From contig VZSE01014389.1 in the NCBI GenBank assembly GCA_013398275.1, positions 4,012,636-4,076,635 on the forward strand: 64,000 nt of DNA. The letters are read 5' to 3'. The notes under the pieces were generated by a model. That model searched no databases. It had not been told where the DNA came from and worked only from the letters and a program-made list of their open reading frames with translations. Origin of the DNA: Promerops cafer (Eukaryota > Chordata > Aves > Passeriformes > Nectariniidae). The translations under genes and the position numbers were made by a program. Positions within the stretch are counted from its first letter, which is position 1, and every line of letters begins with the position of its first letter. Positions 1 to 13,500 of this stretch are shown here, in pieces.

Positions 1-3000
1 AATTATTTTCTTTGTTTCAAGACCTGCTCCAGTGTGAAGCCATCAATTTAACTAGATCTTTAACCAGTGATTTTTGAAGTAACTGGCATATGTTTATTCC
101 TTCTCCCCTAAAAATTATCCAGCCTTTAAACTCGTGTAAAGGATTCAAATAGCAAAGGGAATCTAAATTTCACAGCACAGAAATCAGGAAAAGCAAAAAC
201 TATTGTATATGCTTCCAACATTTAACTTCACTTCTGCAGTCCACCCAGCACAGATTTTGCCATTATATACTCATTTAATCTAGTATTGTGTCAAAACTAG
301 TCAGAATTTCATGGCAATACAATCCTGTCCCCTCTTGATACTTCATCAATGTGACTTTCTATACAAAGCCCAGCATTTAAACTTCATAAACCAGTTTTAC
401 AGGCATTCTGTGATTCCGCATGCACTCCTCATCATTACTGTTACACTTTGTTTGGTGTATGTTGTAAACATAGTAGCATATCAAGCCTTTGGTAATTGTG
501 TAGCCCATCACTTTTCCATTTTTACTGCAAACCGACACTTGAAGTTTTTTGCCCTATTGCTTTTTTAATAGGCTTGGAAATGTATCCTTATAATTTTCAA
601 TTATAATGAAATCCTTGCTCCATGTTCTTTGGCTGCTGTTCTGAGGCTAGAATTGCATTAATTTAATAACTAATTCACTACAAAGTAGAGCAATAAAATC
701 AAGCAAGATAAATTCAACAAAAAAGAAAAAAGTCATAGACAGTGGGAAGTAGCATGAATTCAAATATTGCAAAAATTTATATAGAAGACTTTGTACTTCT
801 TGAGTCACAATAAACGACTGCTGCAATGAAAATGAACTGCAGAATCTTCTTCCAATATTTGAAGTAATTTATTTTTATTATTTGCTTTTTTAAGCATCAC
901 TTCACAGAACATGATTCACACATATTCTGGCAGTCAGTCCTCAGAGTTAATAGGATGTTCCAGGATCTGAGCCCATTCAGAAAGGGACAGTTTGGTAGAT
1001 GTGGCTCAAGGGTCTATCTAAGATGAACAGTTCATAGGAGTGGATCATTAGATTAATCTCGTCTTTGTCTTTGAAGTACTGTTATCATTAATGACACTGT
1101 GAGAGAAGTCTGAAGAGAGACAATAAATAACAAAGCTATCCAGTACATGCACTGTTTGTCCAGTTTTACACCAGAGATAAATGTTTCAATGTTACACCGA
1201 CAAAATACCGCTCCCATAGTACTTTCTGACTTCCAAGAAGAGGAGCTTCTGTCTTTCCTTCCCTGAAGTGTTTACTAAGTGTTCAGAATGTGTAGACCAA
1301 TTCCCAGTTCCTAGAATGGCCAGAGCATCTTCTGTTTCTAGTTTTAGAATGAAGAGGTAGGGACAGGAGCAGTGACTCATTCCTGTGCTATGGGAGCAGC
1401 TATTGATGGCAGAAGAGGAAAAAGACAGAGAAGTTTTTAAGGAAGATGGCATTGTTTTCACCAGTAAGGAAGGGAGTCTGAACCTTTCACATCACAGTTC
1501 AGTGCTGATGGAATGGAAATGTTCAACCTTTTCACTACTGCTGTTGACGGCAATTTTCAGCTGTCTCTGTTGGTGTCACAGCACAGAAGAGAATAACTGA
1601 AAAGGCTGGTCACAGGCTGCAAGAGGCCCAGCAAAGAGGCTCTAGAACTTGTCTTGGAATGCTACAGAACCTCAACAGGGTGGGAAGGAAAACGAAGCCA
1701 GCATTTAACAGAGTGAAAAAAACTAATTCAGGCAATAAAAGGTCTGGCAGATTAACATCAATCCTGGATAAAAGTGAAAATGCTGATAAAAAAGCAATTA
1801 AAAGAGGCTTATATAAATTATACTAGTTTATATATAATTGTATAACATTTATAAAAATAGAATCTGGACAATAGGACATGTAAAATTAGGTCTTTTAGTT
1901 AGCTTTTAAGTTTTACTCATAATGTTAATGCTGTTAACACAGTACACATAGGTTTTCTGTGAAACATGAAGACTTGAATAGAACTTGCTGCTAACAATTA
2001 ATGATACAAAATGAATGTTTTACATGTTAAATGCATTAAAGCTGACTAATAGGTGTGTGTTAAAATGGAGTCATAAAACCCATGCTCTTAACACACCAGG
2101 TAAAAAAAAATCTGATTCAAAGACCACACATGAATCTGAAGAGCAAAAGGACCTCATGTCAAAATCACCAGAGATATGCAGCCTGAAGATTCTGCTTTTG
2201 ATTATTTTTCTTTAACAGTACAACAGGCACTCTTCCAGTCAGAGGTATGTCAGATATATCCAAAACATACACCTAAAACTATTCAGCTCTTCATAATGGG
2301 TGAAAAAGTAATGCCCATATTTTAGTTAATGCACATAACATGTGCTGCAAAATTCCTTGCTATGGTCCTAATGTTGGTCATCCCTGGGTTTTCCTGTTTC
2401 TGAGAAAAGAGACACTACAGTTACTGCTTAATATGGCAGATAAATAGATCTAATGAGAATATCTGAAAATGGCTTTGTCTCTTAGACCACTTGAACTTCA
2501 CTGCAATGGTATTACAGGCCAGTGAATATGTTGTATGTTTTTAAGGAGATATGATTAAATAAGTTAAAGAAATGGGACTGAAGTAAAAAATCTCCTCATA
2601 ATGGTCCTTTACTGTCAGTGAGTTCAATCTACTGAAGTGACACCTTTTTCCCAAACCACAGCATAAACAGAAGATACTCCAGAAGTCAATTCTAAGAAGT
2701 ACAGGCTAGACAAGAACAAAATTTGGTCTTGATATATTTGCAAATCACCCTTTTTCAGTAGAAGGAAAATTCTGATACTGCCTTTTAGAAGTAACAGAAA
2801 TCCCAATAGATAGTAGGAAATACAAAAGTGAATTTTAAGACATCTGTGTGCAAGGGCATCAGCACAGCTGATTCAGTATTCCACCATGAGATTGACTTAC
2901 ATAGCATAATATTCAAAAAGATTCATGCATTACACACAGTACAGAATGCAGCAAATACAGTTATTTAGCTAGTGATGATGATGAAGCCAAAGGTAAATCA

Positions 3001-3262
3001 TATCAGCTCTAAACTAGGCTTTGAATGGTGCCTGGCTTTGCAGTGAGTCTGTGTTTGTAAAGCAATGAGATTGTTCTGGTATTAATGCTTGGCAGTTGCA
3101 GTAACTTTATGTATCACATTATGTATTTCCTTTTTCCTATATGTGCAGTTTATTCCAGTGGTCTGAATCTCCCTTACCATGTAGCTAAGACAGACTCTTG
3201 CTCTAACTCACTCTGACAACAGCATGTTTTGGAAGTTGTGTCTGCCTTCTTTAGAACAACTT

Positions 3263-3290
3263 AAAAAAAAAAAAAAAAAAAAAGAAAAAA
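3263..3290. repeat. poly-A tract
   Basis: There are 21 consecutive A residues, then one G and six more A. No target-site duplication or gene-derived sequence was seen on the left side that would make it the tail of a processed pseudogene, so it is called a simple repeat only. Confidence 0.85.
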
Positions 3291-5638
3291 TCTTTTACTG
3301 TGGGTTGTTAAATGCTTCTCTCAAAAGAGCAATTCTTGAGCACATTGCATGAATCTTCCTATTGTACTTCCCATCTGTTTTTACATGCTTTCTGTAACAA
3401 AATAGTTAAGAGTGCTGATATTTTCAAATACTGTTTACATGAGGTAAGAGTCTTGCAATGAATGGGGCTGTTCACGCCTCAAACTACGGTTTCTTTTTTA
3501 ATCTCTCTGTGAATTCAATAACTAGTTGTGTTGCATACACTCAGATCACGCTGGAAGTATTTAATCTGAAAACCCAAGAGGTACAAACTAGACCCTTACC
3601 TTTCCTCCAGGAAGCAAAGCAGAGCCAACAAAACAGAGCTCTGATGCCCAGTGAAGTTTCTTGTCTCGAGACCTCATCTGGTAGACAGGCAATGGAGGAA
3701 TGCTCGGATGCAACCAGAGACATTTATTCAAGTTATAAGCTTGTATTAGTGTTGCTGGTTCTGCTCTTAAATAAGCAAGGGTAATTTTCAGAAATCAGTT
3801 TGTTTCTCCATCAGAAAGACTTAACACTACAGACACTATTTATAATATACTTGCCAGACTGAACAGAAATGTAAAACAAGTACTAGGATACACTTGCTGT
3901 TTATACTGGCAAACCTTACCTGGTGAGACTGACCCATAAAAAGGCAAAAACTTCATGTTGAAGATGTGATGTTTTAAACTAACTAGAGTTGTTCTAAAAC
4001 ATTTGTGAGAATACATTTGAAACTAATACAAAGCAGATGAAAAATGCTTCAAAAATAGAGTAGTACTGTACTTTTACTGACAGTCTGTTGTCTAAAGTAT
4101 GGATGATTAGGCCATCAGCTTGAAATAAATAATTAATCCTTCAGTGAAAATCTTTTTAAAAATGTAAACATAGAGCAAATAAATTTTTTTAAACCTGAAT
4201 CTGTATCTGAAGTGATATACATGGCATGGAACATCATATTAGAGCTAAAAGATTATCTTTCAAAACAACAATTAACAAAATATATATTACCACAATATTA
4301 TATTTTTTGTCATTAACAATTTGTTTACAGTACTAAATAATGGGAAAAAAGTATTTTGACAGTAAAAAAGAATAAGAAGAATAAGGCAGGCTTTTTGTTT
4401 GATAAGGGGTTATCAAGCACTTGATGACCAAAAGTTTCTGGAACTTACACAGTTATTAAAAGAAGCAATAATGGTAGAATTTGGTTTTCCTCAGAGAAAT
4501 AACAGCCTCTAAAATTGTAATATAAGGGGAGTACAGGGAAAAGGTTTAAGGGGAGAAATGATATTATGCAGTCAGAAAGTAGCCTTATTATTTCTCCTAT
4601 GAGATCACATGTCTGGAGTGTTGATATCTGAACAGAAAGATTCAAAACAAGGAATTAAGCAAGATAAGTAATAACTTCATGATGCACAAGTTGCAAATTA
4701 TGCTACATAAAAGCAGAATATAAAAATCAGCCTATGGAAATTTTGTTTTAAAAATTGTTTTTGGCAGATTAGCAGATTAATATAATTTAAACATGCATTA
4801 AGCCAAATAAAGCAGTCCAACAATTCCTTGTATGTGCACTTCTATACAGAGTTTTATATTTTGACTAGACTCCAGGTTTCTTAGTCTCTATGCTAAGTAA
4901 TCTATATATATTCCATTTAGTTATTTAACATACAAATCATCTAGGTTAAAGTCAGAAGCAAGAGTACTGTCCCACTGACATTGTGATTTCCCAGATGTGT
5001 GTCAAAATACTAAAATACATGAGCAAGAAAATCAAGTTTAATTGAAGATTCTATATTTTGTCTCATTTAAAATGAAAATAGCAAGTAAAAGGAAAAAAAT
5101 TTTTGTCAGAAACAGCTGTTCTAGATTAGGCTAAAGGGCCATCCATCTATATTAGCATTTTGAAATTAGGACACACAAAATTCTCCATCACTTCAGCAAT
5201 AGTATATATTTTACCCAGTTAAAATCATTTTGTTAAAAAAACAAACCCCAATACCTAGTAGCACATGTATCATATTCCTTCTAGTATCAAGTTGCTCACA
5301 ACTTTAAACTGATATCTACCAATTTGCCCAAGCCTCTAATTTACAAGCTTGTAAACCCTTCACCTAAACCACCCCTGAAAATCACTTCATTAAATAGTTG
5401 CCTTGCTGGTTACCTTCTCCTCTTCAGGCACCAAGCAGCTCTAAGCAGGAGGTTACACATCACCACCTGGATCTTGTGATTTGACAAAACAAACATTGTT
5501 TGTTCTGTAAGTCCTTTAATGGGTTTTCAGTTTGCATCAGACAATTTGATATGCCTGCCATATAAAAGCCCTGCAGCATGAGGGATCACTCAAGCTCCTC
5601 TATAATGAAAAAAAGCAAAAGTTTACTGAAGTTTGTTG

Positions 5639-5656
5639 TTTTTTTTTTTTTTTTTT
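5639..5656. repeat. poly-T tract
   Basis: Eighteen consecutive T residues, with a second shorter T run near 5707-5718. It could in principle be a minus-strand poly-A tail, but no retroposed gene body is recognisable to its right. Confidence 0.8.
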
Positions 5657-6453
5657 CTATTGCCTTTATTTTCTTTGAGAACTTTAGGAAGCCTTATAAA
5701 AAGTATTTTTTTTTTTAATAGATATGTTTTACAATCTGGTTTTCAAACTGATTTTTTACTTGATCGTCTCTCAGCTATGATACGGTTGCTCCCAAAATTA
5801 TACAGGTATGTGGTCTCTTCAACAAACAGTATGCTTCTAAAGCTGCTTAGATATTTATTAACATAGAGTATTTAAACATCACTTTTATACCTGGTAACAT
5901 TTTCCTGCATTATTAACAAGAGGAAATTTTTCCAGGTCATATGCCCATTTACAAAACATTGGAAAAAATTTTAGAAATCAGTTCTGATGGTACAAAGAGC
6001 AGTTAGATGGCTCTTGATATTTCAGTCTCTTCAGAAAATAATGCCTGGTAGAAAAAAAAAACCCTTAATTTATAAGGTAGAGCACTTGAGTTTCAATAGA
6101 ATTTCTGACTCCCCGAGGTTATTTATTCTGTGCAGACAGAATATTATTCAGAAATAATCTCCTAACCAGTGGCCAGGCAGGATGCATCTTGTCTGACCTT
6201 GTGTCACAGCATGGCTGGGTACAGGTATGAGGCTACTAACAACTCTCATTATCAAAAACCTGTCAGGAAGACTTCTTCCTTTCCTTGGTTGTTCCTTTTT
6301 TTGGGTCTTTGGTTTTTAAGAAAAAAAACTGAGCTAGTTCCTCTTCCCTAGAATGTTTCCATTGGTACTTTCCCAAAGAATAAGGATGAGCCATCCATGT
6401 TTGAGGTCATCAACTTTACCAAATAAGGTATCCTTTAATTATTCTTGTGTGTA

Positions 6454-6458
<5 letters not shown>

Positions 6459-6484
<26 letters not shown>

Positions 6485-6505
6485 CNTTTTTTTTTTTTTT
6501 TTTTT
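6459..6505. repeat. long poly-T tract containing an ambiguous base
   Basis: About 45 T residues are interrupted only by C at 6485 and N at 6486. The unresolved base inside a homopolymer points to sequencing or assembly uncertainty, so the real tract length is not reliable. Confidence 0.9.
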
Positions 6506-7462
6506 GTCCAGAATTACAATTTGTGGCACAGAAAGTATGTGTATACCCAGACAATGAGCCAGCATATCTGTAGAACTTTGAGGCATTTGAAGTTTGGGAA
6601 AAGGAGAATCACTAATGTTCTCCCAATTCTAAGTCCCACATAAAGACTTTTTGAATAATGCAGGGCTAGGAAATATTAACCTTGCAATAATGGAGGCCAA
6701 TGCTATGTCACTTCAAAACAGGCATAAAGCATAAACCCAGTTTCTTACTCTTTGGTCATCTCCATAGACAAACAGCCTCCTCTTTTTTCAGAACAGCACC
6801 TTACTAGAGGTGTTTAACTCTTAACTGTAAAGAAGGAAATAAATATTTTCTTCCTGAAATTATAGTCTGGGTATTTAACAGGGCAAAGAAGGGGGAAGAG
6901 CACTGCTATGCGCCGATGCTGTGATGGCTGCCCTCAGCAGAGAGCTGACTGTGTTGGCCTTGCTAAAGTACAAGCGTACTGCTAGCCTGGGGCCTCAATC
7001 TCAAACCAGAATCTTTGCATGAAGAAGGTAAAGGTGGTTTATCTATCACAGAGTTGAATTTTAGCACTATGCTCATGACTTAGAACAGCTGCACGTCAGG
7101 ACAACATAAGATTAAGTAACACTTGTCTATCACTTCTCTCTGATCTATAATATCTTGTTGAGAAAACACATCCAATACCTATTTGAAAACTCCAGAAAAT
7201 AGACAACCTTATATGTGCCTACTTAACTATCTATTCCATATCTAAATTGGAAAATGATTACAGATAACCACTAAATTTAATTTTCTGTCCAAACTGAATT
7301 GTAACCCATGTAGTTTATATAGGGAAGACAGGGATTTTGAGCCATGACTTTGAGCCCTGTTATATAATTGTTTTAGAATTAGTCTGAATTATTTTCTACT
7401 TATGAGCCTTTCATTTCAATTAAAGGCTGAAAAGCTTGTGGGTAATGCAACATAAAAAGACA

Positions 7463-7520
7463 ATTATAGAATGGTTTGGGTTAGAAGGGACCTTAAAGAC
7501 CATCTATTTCCAACTCCAGT
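7463..7520 (-). mobile_element. CR1 LINE 3'-end fragment, minus orientation
   Basis: The stretch beginning TATAGAATGGTTTGGG and running through a GGGACCTTAAAGACCATC motif matches the reverse complement of the 3' end of avian CR1 elements as I know them (established knowledge, recalled rather than aligned). Only about 60 bases are clear; similarity fades after the CCAACTCC motif. CR1 copies are typically truncated at the 5' end, so a short 3' fragment is expected. It carries no coding capacity. Confidence 0.85.
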
Positions 7521-10500
7521 TTGCTGAAAGCCTGTCAAAGATTCGTGCCTACTCAGTTTCATCAGATGGTCTAGAACCTGCTTTTAACTCCAGTCCAAGA
7601 GATTAAAAGTGATCTCAGAATATTTGAGTAAATTAGAGTGCTTTGAACAATATATGATACCTCAATCACTAAAAGGAATTTTAATTCCTATTCATCCACT
7701 GGTACTACTGGTGAAATTGTTGAAAATTGATAAATTTTATTTCATTTGAAGTAGTTTTTCCCTAGTCTCTCCACATATTCCAGCCTTCACAGCATTTATA
7801 CTCTATTTCAGAGTAAGCCTTGTGCTCAGATATTTTGGGGTGGTGGTGGTGTTAATTTTCACTTGTTTTGGATTTGTTGCAGTATTTCATAGGCGGATGG
7901 ATTTCTGATTTCAGTAATTGTTGGTAGAATGTTTCACATTGTGCCTGTGTGTGGCTATCAACACGATTTCCTGAACAGACTACAAGTCTGTGTGTCTCAC
8001 CTTGTCCAGTGTCTCAGATAAATCACTGGAGTGCTATGCCTCTTTCTCACTCTGTAAATCACAAAGGCAATAAGAGAGATAGGGTTCATATACAAACACC
8101 TCTGAATGGCTCTGAATAAAAGCAGCATATAAAAGCTAGATAAAATGTGTTGGGGAAAAGAGCATAGACACATATAAAACCAGGGATCTAAAACAGGACT
8201 ATGGTAATCAAAATACTGCAGAGCACCTCAAACTTAGATATTATCTATAAACATTGGTGAGTTCCTAGTAGAAATGGCTTTCTTTCTATAAGAAGATTGT
8301 AACTGGTGCTTTTGACTTAAGAACCCATCCTTGTGTAGCTCTCTCTCAAATATTCTAGTTGTTTTTCACTAGGAGCTTTGCTGATTTGATCAAAATGGAT
8401 TAAGTAGTTCTCGTTGTAAAGATCAGCTTGGTTCAGCATCTGATAAATCTAATTTCTACATAAGAGCATCTCATCATTGTGAGCCATAACCTGATGAATT
8501 ACAGGCTTACTAGGAGGCTTAGGCTGTGAGATAAAGAAAGGAAATTTTTCCTCATGATTTTCCTTAGAGACAGGATAAAATCACAAGGTTTGCAGCTGTA
8601 TTCTACAAGCTATGTTCAGTGTTGCTAATTATAAGGCAGGATTCTTATGGTGCTGTGGGGATATTCACAAATGCAACTCTAAATCAAAAACACTTGTATA
8701 AAAAACTCTAGTGGTTATCCAGGGGTGATTGCTGTATGTTGGGGTAGATGGTGCATTAGACAGAAAGGGAAGGATTTATTCACTTTGCCTTGAGGTGGGT
8801 GGCATTTTTTCACCTCAGAGCTTTTTTCAGTTTACTGAGAGTTTGGCTTAGTTATGCATTTTAACTATTGGCCAGAATTTTAGCAATGCCAGTCTGCGCT
8901 GCCTGGTGAGTGGTATGTATGATATTGTGTTCAGAGAGGGTGTTATAGCAAAGGCAGCAAGCTTTCTGCTGCAACATTAGAAAAAAATATGATTTAAATT
9001 CTCAGCTGTGGCCTTCCTACTTCACTGCAAATGACCAGCTGGGATTTTCACAGAAAGCAGGTTTCTGTCTCTGATATATCAGTAACTGCCATGATGGCTG
9101 TCAGATGTATAAGGTTTATGAGAAGACCACCCTGTGCTCTCTGCTTTGCTCACCTGTGCAAGGGAGGAATGGGTTTTGCACAGGTACAGTTATTAAATCT
9201 AATCAGATAGATTCATCAAAAGGAAGCAACAGAAAGAAAATTTTGATCTACTTGGAGTTGTATTCCTGATGTGTGATATGTACTTTTGTTAATAAAGGTA
9301 CCTGGCTCAGCTAAAAATCACAGTGAAAAAAACTCTGTTTTTAGTTAGATTGAAAATCTTACCTTTAGTGCAGTATATAGTAAAAAAAAACAAAAGGCGT
9401 TCAGGGTATGTATTAATTTGCAAGTCCTTCTCAGAAATTTGATTGCAATTTTGGGCAAAACCAGCTGATCTAATAATATAGTGGGGGGGGGTGGGGGTGG
9501 GAAGAAAATAAACAAAACCAAGCAAAAAAAATCAGCAGGAAGGAAGTTTGGTTGTCTGTATGCCTCTTCTTGGTCTATAGTCTGCCAAGTGGGAATCATG
9601 GTAGCCATGAAGTTGAGTGCACTGCAGTTCAAAATTGAGGTGCTGTTGGGCAAACCAAATGCTTGCTTGGTACTAACAAACTTCTGCTAAGCATTCATTT
9701 AGCACAATTTAAAACTGAAAAGTCTTTCAACACATAACAGTACAGAAGGTGTAATATGAGCATTTGATATGAGCTCTGCAGTCGCACACAGAAAAGGGAG
9801 CAAGAAAGGACACCATTCCACTATCAGTGTTTCTTCCCTTACAAAACATGTTTGGCATCTGCATCTTGCAGTTTCCCCTGGCAACTCTCTACTGTCACAG
9901 AATAGAATGTCCCAAGGCTACACTGCACCATCTTTTCCTTTTTTTTTCTTGCTCCACAAGCTTTAATGAAGCCCATCAAATTTGCAGAAGTGCCCTATTT
10001 ACTGTACAGAGATTACATCAAAAGAAACGATGTTGGCTTCCTATTAATGCTTGAAGATTGGCAAACAATCACAAAGGTCGATTGCTGTTCAGTTTGCTGA
10101 ATGATGGCATGTATTGCTGCCTTGCCTAAATACAGCAAATCAGATGTTTCCTGTGGTGGAAAACAATACTAACAAATTACTAACTCTGTGTGTTTTAAGG
10201 GGAATAGTATATCTCGAGAATGAATTGAAGCAGAGCATTGGGACATGAAATTCTGTAGATGTTTTATCATCAGTTTATTTTAATGTGTATTTATGGATAG
10301 GTAAACTAGAATTCTGGAGAAAAATCTTTCAAATATATGTGACTGATCAACTGCACAGTAATAGCTTTTCTCAACTGATTCAGAGCTGAACTGTGCTCAG
10401 AGCCAAATTTTTACTGTTGGGTTTTTTCATGAGCTTTTCCCCACAAATCTTCTGTTGAGTTAGAAGAATAAAGCAGTGAGGCAAGCATTAATATGCAGAA

Positions 10501-13500
10501 TAATCTACAAATAATTTTCAGAATGCACAGAGATTAAAGGAATTGGCATTACCACGGAAAAAACAACAGGAATTTACCTCTGAGATTTTTAGTTCTCACA
10601 TTGAAGGCAGTAAAGATCCAGCTGTCCTTGTGCATGTGCGTATTCTCTCTATTTTTCAGTCAGTAGTTCCCCAGGATGTGTTTTTACACTGAGGGATTAT
10701 TAGAACATCATGATAACTCCTACACACAGTCTTAGCCTAACTTCTGCATGTAATTTCAACGCCTGTAGCTTTACTTCGAACAAAACCAGTTGGTGTGACA
10801 GCCTTTGCTCTTTGTAAAGGATGACACTGATTTCCTTCACTTTTCACTTAACTAAGAGAAAGGCTGGATCAATCAATCAAATCTTTGCAGTGTAATATTA
10901 AAGAAAACAATTGTTATTTAAGCTTCACTTACAGTATAGAAGTCAACCTGAAGAAACATCTGCTGACAAAATTTTAACTAGAAAACTTAACGCTTTTTAT
11001 TTTCTTGAGGCTGAGCTGAGTTGAGTAAGTGAAATAAAAATCATGTTTGGGACTTCTTGCTTGAGAAATTGCCTGTTAAGTCATGACATTGCCCACACAC
11101 CTCTGATTTTGCACTTGCAGCTCAGGGAAGGAAAATAAATTCCACAAAAAAAGCTTCAAGGAAGATTCTTTAAGACATATGCCAGCAGCAAATCATTACT
11201 ACATATGAATGTAGTGAATACTGTGTTCAGGATTTATCAAACACATATCTACTCCTGTTGGAGGTTTCTAGGCAGATACCTCCCCTGGCCTCTCTGGAAA
11301 TTTCCAGTTGGATGCAGTAGCACACGGGCTGAGGAGAATCTCAGGACACTGGATTCAGCACTGTACTGATTTTCTGTTGTGCTCTGCTGATCAGAAACTG
11401 TTGAGGAGCTGCAGGAAGTAACATTTTGTTGGAGCATGTGAAGGAAGATCCCTCTAACTGCAAAGTCCCTTGAAGGACTGAGAGATATAATGTTCATATC
11501 CATTCAGAGGAATTTGTAGTAATAAAATCAGATCTCTTCAATTTATTTTGTTCCCATCAGTTTCCCTTTTTGCCATCTTGCTCATGATCAAGTTCTATGT
11601 GTTTGAATTCAAACATCTGTGCTTTACTCTCAAATGAAATTACTATGGTTCTCTACAATTTTCATACATAAATAATTTCAGTGCTACTGAAATGGAAAAA
11701 TTCTGAAGCATCTTCCTGGCTGCTCTTGTTTAAGGCAGCTGTGACGTAAATGACACAGACTTGCTGTCTTTTCACTCTGTCTCACATTTCCTTCCTTTGC
11801 ACTCCCCTTTAACATTTTCTTCCATCTCTTTCCCTGCCCTCCGTCCAGAGAAGTCAATGTCTCATATCCTGTTCTCTGAATGTTGTTCATTTGCATGACC
11901 TTTATTACTCTTGATTACTATAATGAGTTTTTAGTAATTACCATCATCCTGTTCTATTTTTCCACAGCAATACCCACTCTAATGGGTTTCAGATTTATAA
12001 AACATATGTTATATTAGCAAAAGCTTAAATACTACCTCCCTTTCCCAGTAATGCTTGTACACATCGAAGAAATAGTAGCTTTCTCCAGTCCTGAATAAAT
12101 TTACAGTTGGCCTTATGGAAGTGTCTCAGCTGAACTAAAGGTGTCAGCCAAAGCTGAGTGTCTTGCCATCAAAGTAGTTCACACTTCCATTGAACTGATG
12201 TGCAAGGAATTTTTCTGTGCCTTGCACACTTTCATGAGCACCTCTGCTTTACCTAATAGGTATTGCTAATGAAATATTCAACAGAAAAAAATTAATAGTG
12301 TTGAATGTGTATGGTTATCACACTTTCAAATGCTTTCTAACTAATAATGGTCAAAGAAATCCCTGCCTTCTCAGGTCACATTTCAATAAGAGAATGCAGC
12401 AGGGAAGTGAAAGAAGAAATTTCTGCCTGTTACTGGAGCTTTGTGAGTCATGGACCAGGATTTTACAGTGATAGGTGCTAAGCAAACACAAGCAAAATAT
12501 GTGACCCACTTTTCAAGACAGAAAAGAGTTTCACTGTTGGTACTGCTAGTGTGATATACTTCTTGATTTTAAACTATTTTTCAGTATTTTAGTACACTAT
12601 AGACAAAAAAATTTTATCTCAATTGCAGCCATTTGCTGTTACTAGTACTACTGAGTGTAGTTACTGCTGGGTCCAGCTGCTCTATCTGGAATGCAACGTG
12701 ACTGTGGATTCACAGCGATGTGAAGGCACTGTCTGCAAGAACTTCAAAGGCAGCCACCAATCCCCCAGCTGGATCCTGCCTCTGGGGAACACAATGGCTC
12801 CTGATGAGCTGCAGCTTGTGCCATCATTCAGAAAAAACATCCAGGGACTCTATAGGTAGTTATGTGGTGCTGTTCAAAGTCCTAAGTGGCTTTGTGACTC
12901 ACCACAGTAAGGTGTAAAGTCCTGCTTCAAGGGTTTCATTCAGATCTTGTCTACCTGGATGCATTTCTGTGATGCTCATGTCTAAGCTGGCTCATTCAGC
13001 AGCAGCACACACTCTGGGCAAAGCCATAACGGGCAGCCTGAATCTGTCCTGGATTGACATAGCCTAGTAGAGACCACAGAATTTCCTTTCCAAACATGTC
13101 TGGAAACTTAAAATTCCTCTAGATTTGTAGTCAGGGAGAACCAGAAAACATTGTTTCTGTTGGAGAGGGAGACAGCAAACATCATGTTTGGCAAATTTCT
13201 GATTTGGAAGCCTTGCCTTTGGTTCTTCAGAGACCTTCAGAAGCTATTTGTATTTCAGATAGGGGAGGATCTCTCTACTTTCAGATCTATACAGAGAGCA
13301 GAGAGACCTGACTGCCCACATTTCTCTCACAGTACTTTGCTTTTTCTCTTATAATTCCTTTCTACTCAAACTCATATCCTATGGAGCTCTGGATCTGAAG
13401 GTAGAAATGCAAAGTGGTGCAGAAAAGTGTGATCAGCAGGCTCCTAAGGTTTGGGAGGTGTCCCACCATTTGTTCTACAATGTATAGGCACAGCATCCAA

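Larger units (their letters stand above)
1..7462. other. AT-rich non-coding stretch, no gene recognised
   Basis: No exon, RNA gene or recognisable transposon was found here. All open frames are short; the longest is 108 codons at 3458-3784 on the plus strand, and it resembles no family I know. The visible structure is limited to simple-sequence tracts: poly-A near 3263 and poly-T near 5639 and 6459. It could be intergenic or intronic; nothing in the sequence decides between them. Confidence 0.6.

Noticed and set aside
5639..5656. Poly-T as the tail of a minus-strand processed pseudogene
   Set aside because: No gene-like body to the right and no flanking target duplication seen.
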